The position numbers and the translations under genes were made by a program. From positions 20,971,049 through 21,035,048 of the forward strand of contig NC_088207.1 of the NCBI RefSeq assembly GCF_037126465.1: 64,000 nt of DNA, written 5' to 3'. Numbering within the stretch: position 1 is the first letter of the stretch; each line of letters begins with the position of its first letter. A model generated the notes under the pieces. The model had not been told where the DNA came from, ran no database searches, and worked only from the letters and a program-made list of their open reading frames with translations. This document shows, piece by piece, positions 1-10,257 of the stretch. This DNA comes from Ornithodoros turicata. Its lineage: Eukaryota > Arthropoda > Arachnida > Ixodida > Argasidae.

Positions 1-1085
1 ACGTTTAATATCAATCACGGAAGTATACGAAAGAACAACAGGACTGAAACCTAAAAACAGTGCCAACGGAGTCGCTGCACAAGTGCCCACAGTCAGGCCG
101 TGCACGCCTATCAATGCAATTCAGCGTCGCTGCGGAAGGAAATCGGCCATTGTCAAGAAGTCAGTGAACTTGGTACGAGAAGTTGCTTTGTAGTCTGGTA
201 TGACAGGTTCCGAAGAGTGAAAGCTCATTGGCCTTCGCCTAGACCGAGAGAAGTGTACACGGCAAAGGTTGCACTGCAAGTATAAGGACAATGGCAGTGC
301 CTACTGCTCCATATTTTCAATGTGTCAAGTGCTCAATAACAATTCGCCTACACATGGTTGCCAAAAGTGAAACGCAATCAACTACATGACGTGTCAGCTT
401 TCAATCAATCGTGTGTTTTGTGTTCCTGTTATAATCGCGAAGAGAGTGTCATATTTGACATTTGCTCTTAGCTCGATCCTCCTGCATCAGGTATCGTCGT
501 GGTGAAAAAATAAAATATCTCAACTCCAATTCGCGTTCTGACATGTTTGCAGCTGATTACGACAGGCGAAATATCAGGTATGTCTGCATGGACCTGTACC
601 AACATAATTGAAGTTGCTAAGGCTGAACCTCCTAACTTTTTTTTTTTTTCAGAATCGCCATTGAGATTTATTACTTGCTTACAGAAACATAATATAAAAA
701 TGTCGTTCCTGCGGCCAGCCTTGCGTAGATGGGCGATCGTTGTTCATCTGTGACACATCAGTATAGGTGTTGCTAATTAATCCTTTCCGAACACAGGAGC
801 ACGGCGTGGATAACTAATAATGCAACGTATAGAAGTAAATTACAGACGAGAAGACCATTTGACCCAGTCGGTGAATGTCATACAATGAAGAATTTACGCG
901 CAAGTGCCAGAAAGTATGCTTGCATACCCTTGTCTCTTTGTCAGTTCTATACTGGTCCATTTGCTACATCTAACAACCCATGAATGCAGAGTATATAGTG
1001 GGTCATAAGGCTTTCGTGACCAACCTTTTGGGTATAATCTTTTTCCCATATGGCCCACTTCTACAGTTATTCATGGTATTTTCCA
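1..1085. other. No gene recognised
   Basis: Short open frames only, none with a recognisable domain or a convincing exon outline. A T-run lies near 638-650. I see nothing else to annotate before the LINE tail that follows. Confidence 0.5.
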
Positions 1086-1092
1086 GGAAATG

Positions 1093-1260
1093 GGGGGATA
1101 TGTTTATTTAGAAAAAAAAGAAAGGAAAGGTCGGCCAGACGGAAGGTCCGCTTGCTATTCAAAAAAGAAAATAAAAGGAGAAGAAAAAGAATGAAAGAAA
1201 AGGAAAGGAAAAGAATAAGAAGAAGAAAGGGAAAGGAAAGAAAAAGAAAGAAGACAAAAC
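1093..1260 (-). mobile_element. LINE 3' tail fragment, minus strand
   Basis: Read on the minus strand, this is a pyrimidine-rich tract followed by AGCAAGCGGAC, a CTTTCCTTTC tract and AATAAACATATCCCC. The same order (CT-rich tract, AGCAAGCCGxx, GGCTAACCTTTCC, AATAAACAT, C-run) recurs at 2830-2985, 18095-18187, 34420-34576 and 55460-55500, so it is the 3' end of one non-LTR retrotransposon family. On the plus strand the purine-rich tract gives a lysine/arginine-rich open frame that is low complexity and not a gene. Confidence 0.6.
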
Positions 1261-1439
1261 TAAAACTGAAAAATCACACACACGGTCACACAATCACAAG
1301 GCCTTGACAAGGTTCGAAGCGTGGAGAAAGAGGAGGAGCGTAGAGGAAGGGGTTTCGTCAATGTCAAATGCTTATTGGAGTTTTGTCACACACAACAAGT
1401 TCATAATACATTCCTTCTCATAGTGTGCAGCAAAATTCA

Positions 1440-2195
1440 GACTTGTACGTATTTAGAGTATTGTATTTAAAATACTGTATTTTAAATACAATATGCGGTA
1501 TTTTGGTACTCTACTCAATACTTTTTGTTTTGTGTATTTGTACTCTATTTAAAATACATTTTATGGTATTTTCTACTCAATACTCTAATTACATATTTTG
1601 GACTCCCTGTCAACCTTTCTGTGTCTCGTCTTTCCATTATCTTGCTTGTTCAGTGGAAATTTCCTGAGTCCCTCGGACTTGACCCGGACATTGGCCCTTC
1701 TTGGAAGTCTCCATTTAGAGATCTTGCCCCGTGTGTATACTAATCCTTGGCGAGGGAGGGTTCTATTATGTGTGCCCTGACGCGGTAACGCCGAATTCTG
1801 ACCTCGCAGAGCAGGGACCTGCTAGAAGTTTGCTTTGTTCTGGGTCACACATACTTCGTGGAGTTATGTGGTATCTCTTTGTCACCTTTTTGGGACTTGT
1901 GTTTAGATGACTCCTATTCCTATCACACAGGGACGGCTTGCGTAATACGCCGGGTTTAGGCGATTCATGTCACATAGTGGCGACTTGCCCCATTGACCAG
2001 TGACTGGTGACTTTTTGCGTTCAAGGATAAATAGTATCTTAATTGTATTTCAAATACTTTTTGAAGTATTTCGTACTCTATCATAATTACTTTAATCTTC
2101 ATGTATTTATACTCTATCTTAATTACATTCTAACGTCAATATTTATTATCTTATCTTAACTACATTTTTGAGTATCTTGTACATGTAACTCGAGT
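1440..2195. repeat. AT-rich paired repeat (GTATTT/AAATAC arms)
   Basis: Two AT-rich blocks, 1440-1600 and 2030-2195, are built from repeated GTATTT, AAATAC and TACTCTA words and are largely self-complementary. They flank about 430 bp of ordinary sequence, which suggests a foldback-type element with degenerate arms. No coding content is recognised inside. Exact ends and any target duplication could not be fixed by eye. Confidence 0.4.
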
Positions 2196-2451
2196 ATATA
2201 CATCCAGGTACGCAAGTTCCACAAAGGTTCAATGTATATTTTCCTGGATTTTCTTTCCGACGCAAACAGAAAAGCGTTACAGTATAAAACTGTTACGGGA
2301 TGTTGTCATTCCCGTGGAAATTTCTGCAACCGACAGTCTGCACACTTCGCTTTTAACCGCGCCCTTTCAAACATTTTCCATTAGCAAAATCATGGAAAAA
2401 CCATGCAAAGGGCAACAGCAATGGAGCATCGTACCGCTATAGCGGCTGTGA

Positions 2452-2985
2452 ATGGCCCATCACGTCAACCCATTGATGGAGTTTGTCGTCGCTTGTCACC
2501 GCAGTCGTAAAAAAGAATCCCTTCTCCACCGCCGACGACCCAATGTTGCACCCTCACTTTCCTTCAAAATGAGTCGGCTAAATTCACCAAACTGCAATGT
2601 CTGTGGCGCGGAAGCTGGCATCCCACACCAGATCCTGCATTGTCAGCAGCACCTTCACCATAGGAACACCCTCCGTTGCCGTCTGCTTCGGATTGGCTGT
2701 AACGACTTTTCGATGGCCGCTGTCCTTGGACCTGTCCTTGCACCCGAACCAGCGGGCTGTCACTGCCGCTATCCTAAGTTTTCTCCGAGCCCCAGTAGTC
2801 GTGAACTGCATGTGACCGTTGTTCTAGTGTCTCTTTTCTTCTTTCTTTCTTTCCTTTCTTTCTTTTCCTTTTCCGATTTTTAAATATTTTTCTTTCTTCT
2901 TTTTTTTTGGAATAGCAAGCCGGCTCTTTGCCTGGCTAACCTTTCCTTTCTTTTTTTCTTAATAAACATCTACCCCCCATCACGT
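2452..2985 (+). pseudogene. I-type LINE 3' end: zinc-finger C-terminus plus tail
   Basis: An open frame carries a C-x2-C-x8-H-x4-C motif (CNVCGAEAG...HQILHC) followed by a short basic region. This resembles the C-terminal zinc finger after the RNase H domain in I-type LINEs elsewhere in this window. It runs into a CT-rich tract, AATAGCAAGCCGG, GGCTAACCTTTCC and AATAAACAT with a C-run, which is the family 3' tail. Nothing upstream encodes reverse transcriptase, so this is a 5'-truncated dead copy. Confidence 0.55.
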
Positions 2986-3841
2986 CATCAACCCACGTTC
3001 CTCGAACATCCCTGAAGACGCCCCAGTGCACGACTTTTTCACGTTCCACTTTTCTTCACATCCATCAAAAGCCGAAATAAATTTTTCACTGTTCGTCCAC
3101 CTGTCGAACTTTTATGTCTTGATCTTCTTCCTCACCATATTTATGGGCACCATGCGGACCAACTTCCTCGTGTGTAATGCACCGTAAAAGCGCATCTTGA
3201 AACGGGGTCTCACGCTGACGAGGGCTCATTCATTGATCAAATACGTGTGGGCGATTAGAGTTCGTGAAGCCACGGTTCTCTTTGCCGCACACCGCCGTGT
3301 TGTCCCTCGGGAAACATATTTATCGAGTCCCCAATTGTACGGCGTTACGAGTGATGCGCATGAATAATGTGAGTGTAATGAGCACCTTGTTACGTATTAT
3401 TGCGCATGCAAATATTCGTAGAAAGCATGGTAATACATGGTTGTGATTAATGGAAGGAGGCCTGATCTGGGAGGACAAAAAGGTGGAATTATGTGTATAC
3501 CTGATGAACATACCCGTGCGCTATAGACACACATGTTCACGTAGTATGTGAGGCTAGCAGATGTTATTGTCATTAGGGTCATCTTCCGAGGAAAGTTCTG
3601 CGTGCATTTCTCCGATGATCTAGAATGACCAATGCAACATCTCTTCCTACAAGCTAGATACAAGTCTGTTTGTAGCATTTACTCCGAGAAGGAAATGCCG
3701 AGTTGGCTCCTTCATGAGCGCCACCAAGGCAACCAAATAAATGGGGATGTTACCTTAGGATTTTTAGGATCTTAGGATTATTTAGAATAGAATCTTAGGG
3801 AATTGAATGTAAAAAAAATGTATCAAAATAAGGAGTAAATA

Positions 3842-4423
3842 CAGGGTGTGTGCAGAAAAACATGACCCGCATTTTTACATGTAACTCGTTGTCTACTTAG
3901 CCGAGAAACTTCCGGTGGCGCACGACGGCGTATTTATGCGTGCGAAAGCTACAAAAAAAATCCTGGAAGCCATACTCAGTGTAAAAAAATAAACAGAGCG
4001 CGAAAACATGGGCTTCCATGCATTAGAATAGGGCGGTCATGACAGTGCATGGTAGTGTATTTCGGTCTCAGGAGAGTTATATGCAGGCACCGCTAGGGGT
4101 ACTGCCGATGAGCATCCATGTGGGACATCGTTTCGATTTATGCACCGATAGCTCCCCTAGCGGTACTTGAACACAACTCTCCTACGTCCACCGTGTTGCC
4201 CTTTCACATACACCCTGTTGTCCACCATGTTGCCCTATTCTGATATACGGAAGCCGACGTTTTCGTTGTTCCGTTGATTTTTTTAGCTGAGTATGGCTTC
4301 CACAATTTTTCTGGAGATTTCGCACGCATAAATGCGCCATCGTGCGCCACCGGAAGTTCGTTAGTTAGGTAGGCAACAAGACATGTGCCTAAATGCGGGT
4401 CATGTTTTTCTGCACACACCCTG
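3842..4423. mobile_element. Foldback MITE, TIR CAGGGTGTGTGCAG, TA target
   Basis: The left end CAGGGTGTGTGCAGAAAAAC and the right end are inverted copies, and similarity continues well into both arms (TTCCGGTGGCGCACGA on the left, its inverse on the right). A TA dinucleotide sits on each side (3840-3841 and 4424-4425), the target duplication expected of Tc1/mariner-like elements. There is no coding capacity. Two other elements in this window (24424-25028 and 53343-54144) share the CAGGGTG terminus and TA flanks but not the interior. Confidence 0.85.
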
Positions 4424-4425
4424 TA

Positions 4426-6610
4426 TGCTTTTGACGTGCAGGCTCAGTATTGTCCATAGTTGCAATGAATGATGCACCTCACCTGTCGTGTGTGTGTTTG
4501 TGTGTATTTTCCATGCATTTGATTCCCATATCACTCATAGCAACCCAAAGAGTATATGTAACATGTTGTCGACTGTATGAAACTGCTAACCCGATAGTTA
4601 CAGCACATCTATATACACGTGCATTATCTCACTTGCTATATGTGTTCCGTCATGCGCACGTGCGTTCGTGTCTGTATGTGTCTCATTTCCTTCGTTGCCA
4701 TCGCACAAATATATTAACCCACATGCACTGAAGTAGAGTATCGCAATTTCTGCGGTGAAATACCTCATGTCATCGTCACATGCTGTTCTCGTCGTTGTAC
4801 ATCATCTTTTTCTTCTTCTTCTTCGTACAATCAAAAGATGTGGCGAAAGTGAAACACCTCATCGTCGTCATGTATCTGTCCTTGTTGTTGTTTTAGTTCT
4901 ATACAAGTATTATAACAACACAAAGCTACTTTAGAAACAGGCAGTGAATGGCACATCGCATCATCATGCAATGCATACGGGTGAATGTACGCGATGTAAT
5001 GCTCTTGACTATGCAAGGCATACTAGGTAACTCTCTTACATACATATAATAACGGTGCTACATCTTCACATATATTCATCTAGTTCATAACGAATTACCA
5101 CTGGTTTAATACTAAAATGTGTCGATCAATCAGTGTACTCGTCTCAATGCTTCTCGCGAACCCATTGCATAATCCATAATTTCACTTAGTTACATGTAAT
5201 GCCCATCCGGGGCCCTTAACGCGTCTAAAATAAATAAATAAATAATTAGTTATGGACTCGTGGACTCAACTCAGCGCTCATCGATTCGATTATAAATTAT
5301 AATCTAGTCGCTATGCAAGGTAATCACCAGGTGAAGGCACTAATAACTATGAGCATCGGAGTTGCATTAAAAGCAATTAATTATCAAGAGGTACCCGACT
5401 GAACTTCATTGTTAGATAACTGAATCTCTAAATGTTTATCGTATTTCATTAGCGTTCAACAAAGGTATATAAGGCAGAGTTGTGGTTGAAAAAGGGATTA
5501 GATGGAGATGTTAGTCGCGATAACATTGTTTATTTACAAACCGCAATATAATTCCCTTCTTACTTACGTCCGTCTTATGGTATTTATTGCTGCTAATGTA
5601 TAATATTACATGTATCCTTTTTCTTGCGTAACAGTCTGTCAGATCAATCGCGTTCATATCCTCAAAGCTCGTGGAATATTCATGGATTCTCAGACACTCT
5701 TACAGATATCGTGGCCGACAAAGTATTTTCAGTCTTTGCGGTACCTGCAACTCATACCAGGGTCCCTGTCTCGTATAACTTTCTTCAACTATATTTCTAC
5801 TACCATTCTTATTCCATTTTCATTTTTCAGCGTAATACTCTTCGACATACGCTCATTAACCTCCAACCCTAAAGGGCGACCGAAAAGTAAAATTTTCTGA
5901 ACGTCGTGGCAACAACGTTTCCTCCGTCGTAAACCCACTCTTTCGTACGCCCCACTCTTGACGGAAACGAGGAAGGCAAACGCTCGATCAGGTAAGAAAG
6001 GGCCCTTGCCATCACCATAAAAAGAGCCGTGGAAGAAAGCCCTAAAAAGCCACTTGGCGAGAAAATTATAGCACTGACCGCTCTCTGCAGGCAACCCAGC
6101 AGGGTTAACGGATATCTGTCTCGAAAGACTCATCAATATGGCCACGGAAAGGGACGATGACGAAGGCTCAGAATAGTAGCCCCATTCTTTTTTCGTGGGA
6201 AAGCAGGCTTTCGTTTCCGGCTTCCACAGATATAGCCTGACTTTGTTTCATCAATCTTCGGTCGTCGTGGCTAGCAGAGCCGATACGTGCACGCGTCGAT
6301 GTATATGTCTGGCACTGCAAGTGTCCGTTGCCTTCCACGTATTCATGCTTTGCATTCGCAGTATACGGCCCGCCGCATAAAGAGCCACGATGAAAGACTT
6401 GATCGTCTGGACCGCTTGGTGTCTCGCCTGGTTAACGAATCGTCTGCCTCCCCGTAGAGAGGAGGTGAGAACGAGTGCGCGAGGGTCCCGAGCGGACTCC
6501 TACGGAATGTCACTTTAAGTGAAGTTACATTAATTGATCATAATTTACTTCCTGATGGGTTATCAAAATGTGAAGTACGCCGATTGCCACTCACCTTAAT
6601 CGGAAGAATA
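4426..6610. other. Intergenic; one short retroelement tail
   Basis: Only short open frames without recognisable domains. Around 5190-5250 a TGTAATGCCC...GGGCCCTTAA stretch ends in (AAATA)n and looks like the 3' tail of a CR1/L2-type retroelement. Nothing else is recognised. Confidence 0.4.
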
Positions 6611-6807
6611 GATACCGGTATGTTAGTAACACAAAAGGAACAGGGATTCGCCCGTTGCGTCGGTAGTGACTTATAAACGAAAGGAACCGCAACTTACACG
6701 TTCCCGCTTCCTCTCCTTCTCAAGAAGGCCGACAATGTGTCATGGCGGGAGATCGTTTGACGAGACAAATCCGAGGTCTCTACACTCTAAAATCGGTACC
6801 TTATAAC

Positions 6808-7173
6808 TAGGGCCTGACTTTTTAGGGTTAAACCCGTACCCGCCCGATATTTACCCCCCCCCCCCCCCCCGAACGAAATCTGTAAAAATCTGTAAAATTC
6901 AACCCGAATCTACCCGAAAACATCCGGGGCTCGTGGCACACTCATAAGCGTGCATTAAAATAAAGTTTGATAACGTTGCTAAACATTAGTTCCATGTCAA
7001 GACAAATTTTTATTAAACAAAAAAAATCACCCGAATACACCCGAAGTCCTGACGACAGAATATGCTGTAACGAGATTTAACCCGAATACACCCGAATTTT
7101 GAAATGAGAAATATCGCCTGATATTTACCCCCCGAATTTGGCCAAAAATAAAATCCGAAAAAGTCAGGCCCTA
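6808..7173. mobile_element. hAT-type MITE with 8-bp target duplication
   Basis: The ends TAGGGCCTGACTTTTT and its inverse AAAAAGTCAGGCCCTA form terminal inverted repeats. The flanks CTTATAAC (6800-6807) and CTTATAAC (7174-7181) are identical 8-bp target duplications, diagnostic of the hAT superfamily. The 366-bp interior is non-coding, contains a run of about 18 C and repeated ACCCGAA words. It split a GTACCTTATAACGTACC stretch of the host inverted-repeat element, so it is younger than that element. Confidence 0.9.
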
Positions 7174-7526
7174 CTTATAACGTACCTTGTATCGAGCTGT
7201 ACCTGGTAAATATCAGGTACGTCAGTGCTTTGTCGAAGTTGCTTTAATGGGTACTGGGCTAGACAAAGGATCTCGCTTTGTATGTATGAGGTACAAGCAT
7301 ATTTATGGGGTACACGGTCAGTTTATGAGGTACCGCGACTTGTACTGTATAAAGCAGTACCTCTTGCGCAAAATCTTAGTGTGCTTTCCGCTGCTTTCAG
7401 CACTTCTTGCGTTCAAGTAACGCCCCAAAGGGTTCGATGCAGTCAGGTAATGCATGTACATCGCACGGACTCGGAGGTAAAGATTAGCTGTTGATTTACA
7501 ACTATGATTGTTTCATTCACGGCAGA

Positions 7527-7609
7527 TGATAAAACGTTTCTTGTCTATGTCGTCAGCTGAAGAGCCTCAACCGCGGTACTTTCGTTTAAATTGTCTGCGT
7601 TTGTTTCAG
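7527..7609 (+). other. Exon-like segment, unknown
   Basis: An open segment of 83 bp is bounded by a plausible acceptor (TTCACGGCAG) and donor (TTTCAG/GTATAT). It could encode MIKRFLSMSSAEEPQPRY and on. No homology is recognised. It lies inside the large inverted-repeat element and might belong with the exon-like pieces at 9043-9417, but the splicing cannot be established from sequence alone. Confidence 0.2.
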
Positions 7610-7891
7610 GTATATTACGAACACAGGCTAGACAGTGAGGAAGGAAAATGCCGTTCTGTATATGTGATGTTTATTGCTTATTGGGTATTTACATTGATAA
7701 AATAGAAAGATATTGAACTCTCTCCGTGTGTTCGTGAAGGAGGCAGGTTTTCCTTTGGCCAACGTGAACACTAAATCCGGAACAGACAAGCTGTCGACGA
7801 ACCAACAAGCCACACCTTCCAGTGGTTTCATGAGGTCAGGCGGGTCAGTTTCTTATTTTTGTTTATCTTGCCTCATATCTAGCGAATCGAA

Positions 7892-8049
7892 CCCCAAGCA
7901 GCACAATGTATACTGAAAGTCGAGTGCAATGGGGGTGGCCGGTATGTGTCTTATCAATGTTCTTTAGTTTCACGAATCGGTTCAAGGTCTTCCACCTATC
8001 CGTCCACCCCTGTTGCACTCGACTTTCAGTACATTGTGCTGCTTGGGAC
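7892..8049. repeat. Inverted repeat containing AGCAGCACAATGTA
   Basis: The left arm (CCCAAGCAGCACAATGTA...GTCGAGTGCAA...GGGGTGG) and the right arm (CCACCCC...TTGCACTCGAC...TACATTGTGCTGCTTGGG) are near-perfect inverted copies of about 50 bp around a loop of roughly 55 bp. I associate this sequence from memory with dispersed repeats in ticks, which supports the organism call. It would fold into a long hairpin if transcribed. Confidence 0.75.
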
Positions 8050-8430
8050 CTGTGATACCTACGGAAGAAACACGCGTTATAAGTGCAGCCGCGTCCGCGT
8101 GTTAAGGTTATTTGTGATCAGGAAGCCGCCGTCTTCGCACGGTGAAGTTGACCGGTTAAGGGACATGGAAAGACCGGGAAAGCGTACCTGCTCATGGTAA
8201 GTTGCTCTTTAATGTTGTTCACTTCCGCTAGAACTAACTGCATGCCGCTTCCCAAAACGTGCATGTGAAGGGTGAGCGTGGTGAACGGTAGCTTGCCAGA
8301 GTGCGTATGCGATTGTATTGAGGGTTGTAACAACCTAGAACCGTTCCACGTCAGTGTATTATTACAGGCTTGTCTAGTGCTGAAGGTTACCCTCCCAGTT
8401 GTAGTGCTGAAATATTTTTCGATGTAGATA

Positions 8431-8685
8431 CAGTGGCGCGCACACCTCCCTTAACCAGTGGAGCGCGTGTCATCGGGCGCTGATAGACAGCTGGAAACGA
8501 GATTGGGATGATCCACTATCCCGTTGAAGGGAGGGTCGGTACGCACAACGGAGATGTCGAAACGCGAACTCATCGGCTGTGCGTACCGACCCTCCCTTCA
8601 AGGGGATACCCAACCTCGTTTCCAGCTGCCTATCAGCGCCCAATGACATGCGCTCCGCTGGTTAAGACAAGTCTGCGCGCCACTG
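8431..8685. mobile_element. Foldback MITE, ends CAGTGGCGCGCA
   Basis: Arms of about 115 bp are inverted copies at roughly 90% identity. They start CAGTGGCGCGCA and end TGCGCGCCACTG, and share TTAACCAG, GCTGATAG, CAGCTGGAAACGAG and GAAGGGAGGGTCGGTACG. The central spacer is about 20 bp. The CAGTGGCG terminus is hAT-like, but no 8-bp target duplication is visible, so the superfamily stays open. Confidence 0.75.
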
Positions 8686-9042
8686 CACCACCCCGTCTGT
8701 CAATTAACGAACACTACTACTCCATGGCATGGCCACCTTCAATGGATTCTTTCGAATCCAGCTGTCCGGGTAAGGAATAAAATGATAATTCTATACTGGA
8801 GCGAAATCTGATCACCTTGATACTGCTTTGCTGGAAAGTCAGGCACCAAGAGTAGCCAGTCGGCAAAACATCCATGGGTCAGAATGACGTATTCACTTAA
8901 CGGCGTAGCGATGTAGTTTGTCATGTTAATAATGTAGTTTGTCAACACTAATTATTCATACGATCGAAATAAATCAAGCGAAGTGATCGGCTTGAGCTGT
9001 TACTGCTCAAGCAGACAGTGTAGTTTCATATTTGTTTCTCAG

Positions 9043-9417
9043 ATGATACTGGAATTCGACGTCAGATACCGCAAAAGCTTTGATCAAGCAACGGTGGAGA
9101 TTACCAACATTTGGAAAAAGAATCGCCGACGTTCGTCGATGTGTACGTATTCTTACGTCAAAAAAAATTCGAAGTATGACCTGATCTCAAAGGTGTGTGG
9201 ACGGCTTCCTTTGTTTGAGTAAATCCTTTTAGAAGGCAGAAACATGAACTAATTGCGGCGTTCCTCTCCAGATCGTCCCCGAAGAGGTAGTCTCTCCGGG
9301 ACCGAAACTCTTTTTCGGGCTGGAGAGCCTTCTTTGGGGTAGTGACGGAGAGGCTATGCAGCTGGAACCGTCGGGCATGCTTGAGTTTGCGTTGCTCTAC
9401 TTGACAGTTTACTACGT
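9043..9417 (+). other. Two exon-like segments that join in frame
   Basis: Segment 9043-9192 follows TTTGTTTCTCAG and ends TCTCAAAG/GTGTGT. Segment 9272-9417 follows TTCCTCTCCAG and ends before GTAAAA. Joined, they give about 99 open codons starting MILEFDVRYRKSFDQAT and containing FFGLESLLWGSDGEAM. I do not recognise the protein. The position inside a large inverted-repeat element makes an element-encoded gene possible, though a captured host exon pair is equally possible. Confidence 0.3.
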
Positions 9418-9827
9418 AAAAAAAACTTGACATACCCAGCTGCTTTTGGCCAGTCGTTAGGCCTGCTGCAAATATATGTTGTGGGTGACAACGAATCCCC
9501 CGAAGCTGTACAGAATTCTATCCACTGCTTTCGCTGCTGTTGAAATCGCTGAAGGTAAAAAAAAGAGCGGTTTAGTAGTCAGATCGCAATTGTCTTTGTC
9601 CCGCATGTGCTTGCAACACGTTGGTCACCTTCGCGTATGTTACAGATGCACACTTCGGCGAGTGTGGATTACCACTACCGATACCAAAGCGTAAATGCAG
9701 AATACATGATGCGCGTCGTGCATTTTGCTGTGCGTGCTATACGTCACGTACGGATTATGTCACCACAAACATGTTCCTCTCCGTTTTGTGTGGACTGTAT
9801 ACTTCTTGGACAACTATACCCCTTAGA

Positions 9828-10135
9828 TGGGCGTACCTCTTAGACGGCAGTACTTCTTAGACGGCGGTACCTCTTAGTCGGCAGTACTTCTTAGGCGGCC
9901 GTACCTCTTAGACGGCAGTACCTCTTAGATGGTTGTACACTTTAGACGATGGTACCTCTAAAATGGCTGTACTTGCTAGACGTCTGTACCCTTTATACGG
10001 TGTACCTGTTATACGGCATTACCTTAAAAGTGTTGTACCTTTTAGGCGCTTTCGTACTGCATAAAATAAAGGGTACGCTATTGCAAAAATGTACCTTATA
10101 AACGAGGTTTTTAAGAGGTACAGATTTTAGTGTAC
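9828..10135. repeat. 17-bp tandem repeat, GTACCTCTTAGACGGCA
   Basis: At least ten head-to-tail units with a 17-bp period and consensus GTACCTCTTAGACGGCA. The first five or six units differ by one to three bases. Later units diverge step by step and change length until only GTACC/GTACY words remain near 10100. Related GTACC words occur in opposite orientation at 7280-7370, so the array forms the inner part of the right arm of the large inverted-repeat element. Confidence 0.85.
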
Positions 10136-10257
10136 GTATTCTCGCGCTTATTGAGAAGGGCAGGGTAAGGGAAAGCATAATTAGATTGGTGGTGTCTTTC
10201 GCTCATAAATCACGAACGACGCAACGGGTGAATCTCGTTCCTTTTATATTGGTATCA

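Larger units (their letters stand above)
6611..10257. mobile_element. Large inverted-repeat element (about 3.6 kb)
   Basis: Sequence from 6611 rightwards matches the reverse complement of sequence from 10257 leftwards. Landmarks are GATACC, AAAGGAAC, CCCGTTGCGTC, then a TAAAATC..GTACCT block (6788 and about 10127), then repeated GTACC words in both arms (7180-7370 and 9828-10135). The left arm is interrupted by a hAT MITE. The centre holds two smaller inverted repeats and exon-like pieces but no known transposase. Ends are approximate and no target duplication was found. It may be a non-autonomous foldback element or an unfamiliar DNA transposon. Confidence 0.55.

Noticed and set aside
1050..1307. 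Lysine/arginine-rich open frame of 85 codons
   Set aside because: Purine-rich low-complexity sequence that is the complement of a LINE CT-rich tract and tail.
8118..8200. A reading GHGKTGKAYLLM before a GTAAGT donor, resembling a nucleotide-binding P-loop
   Set aside because: The frame has stops immediately upstream and no other helicase or ATPase motif nearby. Short match likely by chance.
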